Positions 43,917 through 52,019 of a DNA stretch of 64,000 bases are shown here, piece after piece. Origin of the DNA: Paenibacillus pectinilyticus (GTDB lineage Bacteria > Bacillota > Bacilli > Paenibacillales > NBRC-103111); assembly GCF_001700435.1 (NCBI RefSeq), contig NZ_LYPC01000012.1, positions 186,001 through 250,000 on the forward strand. The letters are read 5' to 3'. Every line of letters begins with the position of its first letter. The first letter of the stretch is position 1. The translations under genes were made by a program, and so were the position numbers. Below the pieces are notes generated by a model. It made no database searches, was not told the origin of the DNA, and saw only the letters and a program-made list of their open reading frames with translations.

Positions 43917-44882
43917 TTACTTTTTGCTTGCAGCTGGGGATGTCTCTACAGAAGTTAAACGGTCGTAGAAGTCTACGAAGTTATTTCTTTCTGCGGAATC
44001 AAGCAATGCCATTGCCGTACGCGGATGCTCATCAAGAGCACCAACGATCATGTAAGGAACGAGGTAGCCCCAATCCCATTTCTCGCGCATCGAGATCATG
44101 TGTTTCTCAATCAGACCAAGAACAGGACGAACGTCGTAACGAGCACCTTTGAGGTAGCTGAGCAATAATTCAGTTGTACAGTTACCAGCGGCACGGCCCA
44201 TGCCGTACACGGAGGAATCCAAGAACGTTACGCCTTTGTTAGCCCCTGCGATCGTGTTAGCGAAAGCTAGCTGCATGTTGTTGTGCATATGTAAGCCAAG
44301 TTCTTTCTCAGGAAGCAAACGTTGGAATTTGGATACCAGGTAGTCGATATCCTTGTTGTCCATGCTGCCATAGGAGTCTACAACGTAGACCACGTCTACA
44401 GGGCTTTTGTTGATTTCTTCAAAAGCTTCTGTCAGCTCATTCTCCATTACGTGGGAAAGCGCCATGATGTTCAGGGATGTTTCGTAGCCCATGTCATGGA
44501 ATTTTTGTACAAGCTCAAGGCCTTTATCAACATCTTTGATGTAGCAAGCTACACGGATAAGGTCAAGTAAACTGTCTTCACGAGGCAAAATGTCATTCTC
44601 ATCCACACGTCCAATATCGACTAGAGCGGAAAGCTTTGTATCTGTCTTCTTGGTGATCACGTCACGTAAGAAAGATTCGTTAAGGAATCTCCAAGGGCCT
44701 GAAGAACCGCCTTTGAGCAGCTTCTCGGAGTTTTTGTAGCCAATTTCCATATATTCTACGCCGGCAGCACTTAATCCGCGGTACATGTCTTGGACAAATT
44801 CTACGCTAAAATCCCAATCGTTCACTAAACCGCCATCTCGAATCGTACAATCCAAAATCTTATGCTGGTGATGCTTTCCCAT
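43917..44882 (-). CDS. DRE-TIM metallolyase/HMGL-like aldolase
   Basis: The 321-aa protein begins with KILDCTIRDGGLVNDWDFS, the metal- and substrate-binding start of the HMGL-like TIM barrel. Later it has GLHMHNNMQLAFAN (metal HxH) and DSSVYGMGRAAGN. Members include 4-hydroxy-2-oxovalerate aldolase and citramalate/isopropylmalate-type enzymes; the GGLVNDW variant is seen in aldolases of uncertain substrate. It is a single-gene unit, so the pathway cannot be read from context. Confidence 0.75.
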   Translation of the reverse strand: MGKHHQHKILDCTIRDGGLVNDWDFSVEFVQDMYRGLSAAGVEYMEIGYKNSEKLLKGGSSGPWRFLNESFLRDVITKKTDTKLSALVDIGRVDENDILPREDSLLDLIRVACYIKDVDKGLELVQKFHDMGYETSLNIMALSHVMENELTEAFEEINKSPVDVVYVVDSYGSMDNKDIDYLVSKFQRLLPEKELGLHMHNNMQLAFANTIAGANKGVTFLDSSVYGMGRAAGNCTTELLLSYLKGARYDVRPVLGLIEKHMISMREKWDWGYLVPYMIVGALDEHPRTAMALLDSAERNNFVDFYDRLTSVETSPAASKK

Positions 44883-45049
44883 ACTCGTATTGCCCCTTTC
44901 GACAGCACTTGTCGCCTTCTGATTTTGCTATATTATCACTTATGAACAGGTGGCTTGTCAATGATGGCGTAGGGTTTGAGATCAACTTTTCAGGGAGGAT
45001 ATGGTAATCTAGAAGAGACAGACCAGATCTCACGAAGGGAATGACGTGA

Positions 45050-45898
45050 ATGAATCGAAACGAATGGACATTAGCGAGAGAAGTTGCCACGAAAGCGGCT
45101 ATAAAAGCAGGTACACTTGCCAAGAAACGTTTCGGTGGTCAATTAAACCTTCAGCACAAAGATGAGCGGGGTGATCTGGTTACAGAGGTCGATGTGCAGG
45201 CAGATCATCTCATTGTAGATGACATTCTGAGCATGTTCCCTACGCATCGTATCTATAGTGAAGAAGCGGGCGAGGGTGGCGCAGCAAGCGATTGGGTCTG
45301 GCATGTAGATCCGTTGGACGGAACGAATAATTTCGCGCTAGGCATTCCTTTATACGGCGTTTCGATTTCATTGAGCTACCAAGGGCGTATCGTGCTGGGT
45401 GTTGTGCATGACTCGGCTATGGAACTTACCTATGTGGCTGTTCAAGACGAGGGTGCTTGGCAAGGGGATAGGAAGCTCGTAGCGAAGCCTTACGGGACAC
45501 TAACGAAGTCCACGATTTCTTGGATTCAAGGGCATGGCGTGGGCAAGGACAATCAGGAAGCATTAGCCGTGAGGTATCATCTGGAGCATTCGGTCAAAAG
45601 AGTGCTGCGCATGTGGGCGCCATCGCTGACGTGGGCGATGCTGGCAAGAGGCGATTTGCACGGTGTTGTTCTGTTTAACTCCGAAGGGGAGGATCTGTAT
45701 GCGGGCCTGTTGCTGGCACAGGAGGCTGGTGTGAAGGTCACAGATTTCGAGGGCCGGCCGGTAGCGTTACTCGGAGGAAGCTCAGATGTACATGGAGGAG
45801 CTGGAACGGAGAAGGCTATTTATTTGGTAGCGGCTGTGCCTGAGCATCACGGGGAGCTGCTTCAATTCGTCCAGGAAGCATTAGTGAAGAAGGTATAA
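45050..45898 (+). CDS. Inositol monophosphatase-family phosphatase
   Basis: The 282-aa protein has the metal-site motifs EEAGEGG, VDPLDGTNNFALG and a late region FNSEGEDLYAGLLLAQEAG in place of the canonical WDxAAG (here GEDLYAG, with Asp kept). The family removes phosphate from inositol phosphates, histidinol phosphate or sugar bisphosphates using Mg2+. The Asp to Tyr-adjacent variation and lone position leave the substrate open. Confidence 0.8.
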   Translation: MNRNEWTLAREVATKAAIKAGTLAKKRFGGQLNLQHKDERGDLVTEVDVQADHLIVDDILSMFPTHRIYSEEAGEGGAASDWVWHVDPLDGTNNFALGIPLYGVSISLSYQGRIVLGVVHDSAMELTYVAVQDEGAWQGDRKLVAKPYGTLTKSTISWIQGHGVGKDNQEALAVRYHLEHSVKRVLRMWAPSLTWAMLARGDLHGVVLFNSEGEDLYAGLLLAQEAGVKVTDFEGRPVALLGGSSDVHGGAGTEKAIYLVAAVPEHHGELLQFVQEALVKKV

Positions 45899-45976
45899 GC
45901 TTCTCGCATAGGATAGGAACAATTGGCGAAACCTAAAGGCAGACTTTCCATTTGAAGGAAGAAAGGATGCTGTGGG

Positions 45977-46393
45977 ATGAAGGACTTTGTTCCTATCTTT
46001 TTTGAATTTGATCAAAGGCGGGATGCGCTGCTGGCGCTAGATACCTTGGAGGAGCTCGGCTACAAGCCGGAGCTGCTGGAGGCAGAGCGCGCGACGCTGC
46101 ACATCCACTTGGATGAGCAGGAAATCACGTCAGCGCTCGAGATTGCGCAGTCGCATGGCGGGCGTCATGTGGATCAGCCGCAGCTGCCATCGGAGCAGGC
46201 GACATACGCCATGGCGTATGATCTAGAGGGCTCGATCCGCATACCCGCGCACACGGTGAATGAGGACTGGTCCGACAGCTATGCGGCGTCTGCGGGTGTG
46301 GCAGAGCGCGATGCGCTGCCGAGCGATGACGAAGCGGCGTTCGATCCGTCGGCCGATGACTATAATCATTTTAGCGCCGGTATTCGGATTTAA
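45977..46393 (+). CDS. Hypothetical acidic protein
   Basis: The 138-aa acidic protein has an N-terminal alpha/beta part (FVPIFFEFDQRRDALLALDTL) that looks like a small ferredoxin-like fold, then an acidic tail (DALPSDDEAAFDPSADDYN). No family recognised. It is followed at once by a strong terminator, which supports it being real. Confidence 0.6.
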   Translation: MKDFVPIFFEFDQRRDALLALDTLEELGYKPELLEAERATLHIHLDEQEITSALEIAQSHGGRHVDQPQLPSEQATYAMAYDLEGSIRIPAHTVNEDWSDSYAASAGVAERDALPSDDEAAFDPSADDYNHFSAGIRI

Positions 46394-46406
46394 CCGAGCG
46401 GGCTGG

Positions 46407-46442
46407 AAGAACCCAAGGGGCGTATCCTTGGGTTCTTTGTTG
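46407..46442 (+). terminator. Terminator of the acidic protein gene
   Basis: AAGAACCCAAGG (46407-46418) pairs perfectly with CCTTGGGTTCTT (46426-46437), then TGTTG. Confidence 0.8.
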
Positions 46443-46794
46443 TGGATAAGCATGGCTAGCGGTCATGCGATTGGGCTATGTTTCACGGGAAAAGATGCGA
46501 ATATGCAAGCTATTCGAAGGGTTTCGGTCAGCGGCTGCTGTCTAATTGCAGAAAGTGCCATCCTTTTGCACCCTAGTCGGCCGAAAACAGGGGCAGGCGG
46601 CCGGAAAAGATGCATTTCGTATCTATTTCGGATAAAACGATGATTTGAGCGGAAATTGCTTCGCTTTCACAGTTTTTTGCTGAAGAGGAGGGGCGTGTAA
46701 GTTTATTTTGAACCAGGATCAATTCGTTGTAACCTTCCGCTACCCGCATGCGTTTGGTGTAATAAGGAAGTTATTTGAAGAAGGAGTGGTTCGC
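46443..46794. other. Intergenic region before the lipoprotein gene
   Basis: I see no gene, repeat array or riboswitch in this stretch. Frames that cross it lack ribosome binding sites. The promoter of the lipoprotein gene must lie here. Confidence 0.4.
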
Positions 46795-47649
46795 ATGGGG
46801 AGCAGGAGGAAGTTCGCCACGGTGGTTGGTAGGGTCATCGTGATTAGCATGGTTAGCGTTCTAGTTGGATGTAGTGCGCATCAGGCCGATGTTCGGAGCA
46901 CAAGCAGCAACACGCCTACACCGAGCCCTGTAACGAGCCCTACGACGGGCTCAACGACGCAACCAACGCCAGGCGTGACTGCATCGCCCTCCCCTGAGCC
47001 CGTTTCCACTGGATCGTCGCCGACGGCGAATCCGACATCACAACCAACCTTACCTGCACCTACAGCTAAGCCTCAGGTAACAGGAAGCCCGAAGCCGGTC
47101 CCAGTTGCAACGGCACCGAACTTTGCGACCCCGGTGGATGCGCAGAAAGTCATCGAAGCCCGAGCGCAAGAAGCAATAACCGCGATCAAGGACAAGGACA
47201 TGACTAGGCTTGCGAGCCTTGTGCATCCGCAGCTGGGCGTGCAGTTTTCACCGTATTCGTACATCCGCACAGCGACGGACATACAGGTTCAAGCCAGTAA
47301 TCTTGCGGCGCTTTGGGCAAGTACGAGTCTTACACACTGGGGCACGCTGGATGGTTCAGGTGATCCGATTGATCTCACCTTTCCGAATTACTGGGCCAAA
47401 TTTGTCTATAACGCCAACTTTGCTGGCGCGCCACAAATTAGCTATAACACGATCCTTGGCAAAGGAAACATGATCAATAATGTGTTCAATGTGTATCCGA
47501 CAAGCGCCTACATTACCGTTGAATACTATTTTCCTGGTTTTAATCCACAGTATCAAGGTATGGATTGGACCAGTTTACGAATTATATTTGCTTATGCTAG
47601 TTCACAATGGTATCTCGTTGCTATCGATCATGATCAGCATACGATATAG
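46795..47649 (+). CDS. Lipoprotein with Pro/Thr/Ser linker
   Basis: The 284-aa lipoprotein has signal and lipobox VISMVSVLVGCSAH, then ~75 residues rich in Pro, Thr and Ser (a wall-spanning linker), and a C-terminal domain of about 170 residues starting at KVIEARAQEAITAIKDKDMT. That domain has an NTF2-like helix followed by beta strands (YITVEYYFPGF, WYLVAIDHD). ATG 46795 follows GAAGGAG at 9 nt, and gives a proper signal; the longer frame does not. Function unknown. Confidence 0.75.
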   Translation: MGSRRKFATVVGRVIVISMVSVLVGCSAHQADVRSTSSNTPTPSPVTSPTTGSTTQPTPGVTASPSPEPVSTGSSPTANPTSQPTLPAPTAKPQVTGSPKPVPVATAPNFATPVDAQKVIEARAQEAITAIKDKDMTRLASLVHPQLGVQFSPYSYIRTATDIQVQASNLAALWASTSLTHWGTLDGSGDPIDLTFPNYWAKFVYNANFAGAPQISYNTILGKGNMINNVFNVYPTSAYITVEYYFPGFNPQYQGMDWTSLRIIFAYASSQWYLVAIDHDQHTI

Positions 47650-47683
47650 ACGAATCTATTGATTTTTCATATAAATCAAGTTA

Positions 47684-47730
47684 AAACCGAATGTACTGTT
47701 CTTACTAAAGGAGAGATCGTTCGGTTTTTT
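47684..47730 (+). terminator. Terminator of the lipoprotein gene
   Basis: AAACCGAA pairs with TTCGGTTT across a loop of about 28 nt and is followed by a T run. Confidence 0.6.
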
Positions 47731-47753
47731 CTGTAAATTGGTAAAATTATTCA

Positions 47754-47782
47754 TTGACAAGAGATGTGACATGTCATATATT
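47754..47782 (+). promoter_or_regulatory. Sigma-A promoter of the symporter gene
   Basis: TTGACA at 47754-47759 and TATATT at 47777-47782 are 17 nt apart. The spacer contains the short palindrome TGTGACATGTCA, a possible operator. The start codon lies about 48 nt downstream. Confidence 0.7.
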
Positions 47783-47830
47783 ATTCACAATTAAACCGAG
47801 TAAAACGGTGGGAATAAGGAGATGGTTACT

Positions 47831-49186
47831 GTGCAGAACAATTTAGTATCTGCGTTTCAAACGAACTGGGTAAGTTTACTCATTTCTATTGTGGTTATCG
47901 GATTCATTGCTTTTCTAGGCAAGAAGAAAGTAAGTTTCGGTAATCGTGTCTTCATAGGTTTAGGGCTTGGTATTGTGGTTGGTGTTATTTTAAACCAAGC
48001 GGGACTGCAATTTAAAAGCATTTCGACGCTCGGAACGATTTATGTTAATTTGATTAAAATGCTAGTTATGCCTCTGGTACTTATTCTTGTTATTAATAGT
48101 ATTTCGTCATTATCCAGCATGGCTCAACTGCGTAAATTAGGCTTCAAAACAATTGGTTGGTTCTTGCTTACAACAGGTATCGCAGCGTTGATCGGTCTAC
48201 TTGTTGCTCTTGCGATTGATCCAGGTAATGGTATCGCACAAGCGGTTCCGAAGGATTTTAAAGCCAAAGAAATTCCGACATTCTCTCAAGTAATTCTTGA
48301 TCTAGTCCCTTCCAATCCGATCAGCGATATGGCAAGTGGGAAAGTTGTACCGGTTCTGATCTTCGCCATTTTCGTAGCAGTAGCGATTGTACAGGTGGGT
48401 TCCAAGAAGCCTGAAGTCGTAGCACCATTGAAGTCATTCATTACTTCAGCTGCAGCTGTTATGCACCAAGTAGTTAAGTATGTCATTCGATTGACTCCAT
48501 ATGGCGTGTATGCGTTGATCGCGGCAATGGCAGCGAAATATGGTTGGGACACGTTAGAGCCATTAGCTAAAATTATTTTGACTTCCTACGTGGCATTAAT
48601 TATTCACTTTGTCGTGGTATTCGGTGGTCTTGTGCTGCTAGTTGCCAAAGTAAATCCTATTAAATTCTTCAAAAAGGCGTATCCAACGATCGCCGTTGCT
48701 TTCACAACGCGCAGTAGTTATGCGACGTTGCCTGTGAATTTGGAAGTTATTACGAAGCGTCTGCGCATTTCACCGCGTATCGCGAGTTTCGTGGCACCAC
48801 TTGGGGCAACGATGAACTTTAACGGTTGCGGCGGCGTTTGGCCGGCGGTTGTGGCGATTTTCGTAGCAAAAGTTTACAATCTTCCGCTTAGCATTTCCGA
48901 GTATGCGTTGTTGATCTTAGTAGCTGTCATTTCCTCCATCGGGGTAGCTGGTGTACCAGGTCCAGCATCCATTTCAACAACGGTTGTTTTGACAGCACTT
49001 GGCTTACCGCTTGAAGGTATGGGTCTTGTACTTGGCGTTGAAGCATTGATCGACATGGGTCGTACAGCGGTTAATGCAACTGGAACGACAGTTACAGCAT
49101 TGCTGGTTGCTGAATCCGAAGGCGAATTCGACCGCGCTGCGTTCGATCGTGACGAGGAAGAAGATTTAGAATTGGCGACTGCTTAA
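47831..49186 (+). CDS. Sodium/dicarboxylate-type symporter, TcyP (cystine) subgroup
   Basis: The 451-aa protein has the DAACS fold: about eight helices, two re-entrant loops and the conserved FTTRSSYATLPVN, GATMNFNGCGG and GVPGPASISTT stretches. The RSSYATLP form is seen in TcyP/YdjN-type L-cystine importers rather than glutamate carriers. GTG 47831 is chosen because AAGGAG abuts ATG 47822 with no spacing. It is transcribed alone from a consensus promoter. Confidence 0.75.
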   Translation: MQNNLVSAFQTNWVSLLISIVVIGFIAFLGKKKVSFGNRVFIGLGLGIVVGVILNQAGLQFKSISTLGTIYVNLIKMLVMPLVLILVINSISSLSSMAQLRKLGFKTIGWFLLTTGIAALIGLLVALAIDPGNGIAQAVPKDFKAKEIPTFSQVILDLVPSNPISDMASGKVVPVLIFAIFVAVAIVQVGSKKPEVVAPLKSFITSAAAVMHQVVKYVIRLTPYGVYALIAAMAAKYGWDTLEPLAKIILTSYVALIIHFVVVFGGLVLLVAKVNPIKFFKKAYPTIAVAFTTRSSYATLPVNLEVITKRLRISPRIASFVAPLGATMNFNGCGGVWPAVVAIFVAKVYNLPLSISEYALLILVAVISSIGVAGVPGPASISTTVVLTALGLPLEGMGLVLGVEALIDMGRTAVNATGTTVTALLVAESEGEFDRAAFDRDEEEDLELATA

Positions 49187-49204
49187 TAGCGATCGTGAAT
49201 GAGA

Positions 49205-49245
49205 AAAGACGAACGACACCAAGGGGGTGTCCGTTCGTCTTTTTG
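49205..49245 (+). terminator. Terminator of the symporter gene
   Basis: AAAGACGAACGACACC pairs with GGTGTCCGTTCGTCTTT and is followed by TTTTG. Confidence 0.85.
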
Positions 49246-49289
49246 TTTTGGGGGAAGCTGGTCCATTACAACCAGACAGACCTCTTTGT

Positions 49290-49448
49290 CTAAAACCGCG
49301 GGAATACATAACGGACCAGGAAATACAGCAGTCCGAAAATGATAATGATGTAAGCAGCATATTTGATAAAGGTTGATGCGACAAGTCCCTTGTCATATTT
49401 TTGCTCAATTCGCTTCTGCTCAATATCCACGCTTTTCATCGGTTCCAT
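49290..49448 (-). CDS. 52-aa single-helix membrane protein
   Basis: A short frame starts MEPMKSVDIEQKRIEQKYDK, continues with a charged-to-hydrophobic transition and one membrane helix (YAAYIIIIFGLLYFLVRYVF), and ends PRF. AAGGGAG lies 8-9 nt before the ATG, and codon use is host-like. The amphipathic N-terminus and single helix suggest a small membrane regulator or assembly factor. No family recognised. Confidence 0.6.
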   Translation of the reverse strand: MEPMKSVDIEQKRIEQKYDKGLVASTFIKYAAYIIIIFGLLYFLVRYVFPRF

Positions 49449-49539
49449 TGTTTTCAGCTCCCTTGTTTGGTGTGTGGTTTACCTTTACCCAATAATACCC
49501 CGTAGGGCGGGAGCTGAAACAGTGGACAGCTACAGACGG

Positions 49540-49760
49540 AACAAAAAGTAGATGCCTTGTATTTTTAAAGATGAAGCTGCTACTGCTCGTCGAATAACTG
49601 GAAAACATACAGCTAATTCCGTCGTTTCTATCCCGACTCTCCATATAAATGGAAAACTTCCAGCTATTTCAGCGCTTTGGGCTCAATTCGAGCAAAAGCT
49701 GTGAAAATAGCTGGAGGAAACCCAGTTATTCGCTATTAACATGAAAATATGTGAAATTAA
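49540..49760. repeat. Short dispersed palindromic elements
   Basis: Three related pieces of about 20-25 bp occur here: AACTGGAAAACATACAGCTA near 49597, ATGGAAAACTTCCAGCTAT near 49653 and TAGCTGGAGGAAACCCAGTTA near 49707. They are inverted repeats of CTGGA/TCCAG. Similar pieces lie at 23.44-23.63 kb. The rest of 49449-49832 holds no gene I can support. Confidence 0.5.
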
Positions 49761-49832
49761 CTGTAGTTTATGCCGTTAAGTGAATTCATGGCGCGATGCC
49801 GTGTCAGTTGACGTTGCAGCCTGATCTCTTAA

Positions 49833-50387
49833 CTAGTACGCTTCGCCCATCGCTGCATGCGTACCCGCCATATACCCCGTCGAGAACGCCGCGGTAATGT
49901 TATACCCACCCGTGTATCCGTGGATGTCGAGGATTTCTCCGCAGAAGTACAACCCGCCAACAAGCTTGGATTGCATCGTGCTCGGATCCACTTCTTTGAG
50001 CTGCACGCCGCCGCCGGTGACGAAGGCTTCCTCTAAAGACAGCGTCCCCTTCACGATGACGGGGAAGGCTTTTATGAGCTTACAGAGCTCCAACCATTTC
50101 TGCTTCGGAATGTTGTCGTACGTCAGCTGCTCGTCCAGCTCGGACTTCGTTAGCAACAGCGGAATCAGCCGCTCGGAGAGTAGAGGCTTGAGCACGTTCT
50201 TGATCGCTTTCTTCGCATCGCTCCGCGCCAGCGCCATGCTCTCGTTGTACACCTCGTCGGTGCTCAGATCAGGGAACATATCTATCGTGACGAGCACTTC
50301 CTTACGCTCGGATTTGTTCAGTTCCTTCACGACAAACTGGCTGCAGCGCAGCGCGATCGGCCCGGACAGGCCGAAGTGGGTGAACAA
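49833..50387 (-). pseudogene. 3' fragment of an HI0933-family flavoprotein gene, interrupted at 50388
   Basis: About 184 codons remain, from FTHFGLSGPIALRCSQFVVK to the stop, corresponding to residues from about 238 onward of a 421-aa NAD(P)/FAD-dependent oxidoreductase. The FAD-binding N-terminus is missing, and homology stops exactly where AT-rich foreign DNA begins. The fragment is GC-rich like the chromosome (about 58% in a sampled stretch). It keeps GGGVQLKEVDPSTMQSK and GEILDIHGYTGGYNITAAF. The only start is a TTG with no RBS, so it is very likely non-functional. A complete divergent copy lies at 57114-58379. Confidence 0.85.
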
Positions 50388-50517
50388 TAATCACTCCCAA
50401 ATCTATTGAAATCAACTTAATCTATGAATATACTGGTAAAAGATTAATAATTAATACAGTTAAATTAAGTAGGAGAATTGAAGTTATAGATTTTATTTTC
50501 GGTTAAGGTGGGATAGC

Positions 50518-52005
50518 TTGGGGTATCAAGAACTTCTTAAATTGGTAAACATAATGGACAATAAATTAAGGTTAGAAAGTTTTGCTAGGGTATATACAGA
50601 GAAACAGTTGGATGGGTTACATTATGCTAGTTTTCTTCCAGATAAGAATATACTTTCCATTTCAAGACCAGATCATACTACGGTTCATGAAGCTACTTCA
50701 TTTCTGATATCAAGGAAAAGCGGTGGTAAGGCAATTAATACAGTAAGGAATGAAGCAAATGATATAAAGAAATTCTTAGATTTCATATTGATTTGGGAGA
50801 TTAAATTGATAGAGTCAGATTTGTTAGTTGTATTAGAAGGGTTTACAGACTATCTACAGTTGATTAGAACGGATGTTGGTATAGAGGATGCTTTAGAGTG
50901 GGTAATGCAAAAAACTATTCCCTTAAATATCTGGGGGGGATCAGGGGGGAAAGTCACTAGTATTCACAGAGATGAATTTGGGAAGCTACAACGTTCTGAG
51001 ATTAGTAGTTACTCAAGTACGAGTATAAATAAGATTGTGCGTACATCTGTGCAGTATATTCAATTCCTAAAGAGAAAGTCTTCGTACTATGCATCACTTC
51101 AAATTAACGAACTACCACATAGGAGTAAAAAGTTAAGAGGTTTTATATCGAGTATAGTTGGGGATAAACGAGTTACAACGATCGATATCTTATCGATAAC
51201 TAGAGATGTAGGAGTTAAGACTCAATACTATGGTTTGAAAAGTTTGAAGGTGGATTCGATATTTACACTGGAACAAACTGATCAATTTATAGAAACTGCA
51301 AGTAGTTATCAGGATAAGCTTCTTTTTAATATTTTGCGTTTCTTAGGCACACGGGCAAGTGAAGCAGCAGGAATATGGATAGCTCCTACTTCCATTCCAA
51401 ACAATTTACTAAGGATGGATTACCATAAAGCTAAAAGGCTAATAAAGCAAGGAATAGAAGGCGATATAGACTTCTACGAAAAAGATAACAAAGGGTTTTG
51501 GGTTTGTAAAATAAAGGATAGGGATAATCCGGATTTTAGATCAGGTCATAAACGTGATGGCGAGTATAGGGAGATACCATGGTTATTTTCTCAAGAGGGT
51601 TTCTTGAATTTACTTTACGAAGCATTAAGAGAACGTCAAATTTTAATGAGAAACATTGAAGTGGACCATGGATATTTATTTGTATCTAGAAATAGAAGAA
51701 ATCAAGGACAACCTATAACCGGGAAAGCTATCGCGAAGAAATATGAAAACATTAATAGGCAACTTAAACGAGATCGTGGAATAGACCTTTCTGAAAATAG
51801 TCCCCACACATTTAGACATTTCTATGCTACATATCTGTTGAAAAAACTGAATATTCAAATAGATGATGTTAGTAGATGGTTAGGACATAGAAGTACAGAA
51901 ACGACTCGTACAACTTATTCACACTGGATTCCTAATAGTAATAGTTCAGCAAATGATGGAACGGTACGAGATATATTAGAGACCTTCAAAACAACAAAAC
52001 AATAA
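50518..52005 (+). CDS. Tyrosine recombinase 1 (TnpA-like)
   Basis: The 495-aa recombinase has the catalytic set: Arg in FLGTRASEAAGIW, His/Arg in SPHTFRHFYATYLL, His in WLGHRSTETTRTTY and the nucleophile Tyr in TTYSHWIP. An N-terminal SAM-like DNA-binding part precedes it. TTG 50518 follows AAGGTGGGA. It is first of a tight cluster of three recombinases plus a small protein, the arrangement of transposons that insert site-specifically without target duplication. Confidence 0.85.
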   Translation: MGYQELLKLVNIMDNKLRLESFARVYTEKQLDGLHYASFLPDKNILSISRPDHTTVHEATSFLISRKSGGKAINTVRNEANDIKKFLDFILIWEIKLIESDLLVVLEGFTDYLQLIRTDVGIEDALEWVMQKTIPLNIWGGSGGKVTSIHRDEFGKLQRSEISSYSSTSINKIVRTSVQYIQFLKRKSSYYASLQINELPHRSKKLRGFISSIVGDKRVTTIDILSITRDVGVKTQYYGLKSLKVDSIFTLEQTDQFIETASSYQDKLLFNILRFLGTRASEAAGIWIAPTSIPNNLLRMDYHKAKRLIKQGIEGDIDFYEKDNKGFWVCKIKDRDNPDFRSGHKRDGEYREIPWLFSQEGFLNLLYEALRERQILMRNIEVDHGYLFVSRNRRNQGQPITGKAIAKKYENINRQLKRDRGIDLSENSPHTFRHFYATYLLKKLNIQIDDVSRWLGHRSTETTRTTYSHWIPNSNSSANDGTVRDILETFKTTKQ

Positions 52006-52019
52006 GGGAAAGTGCACAA

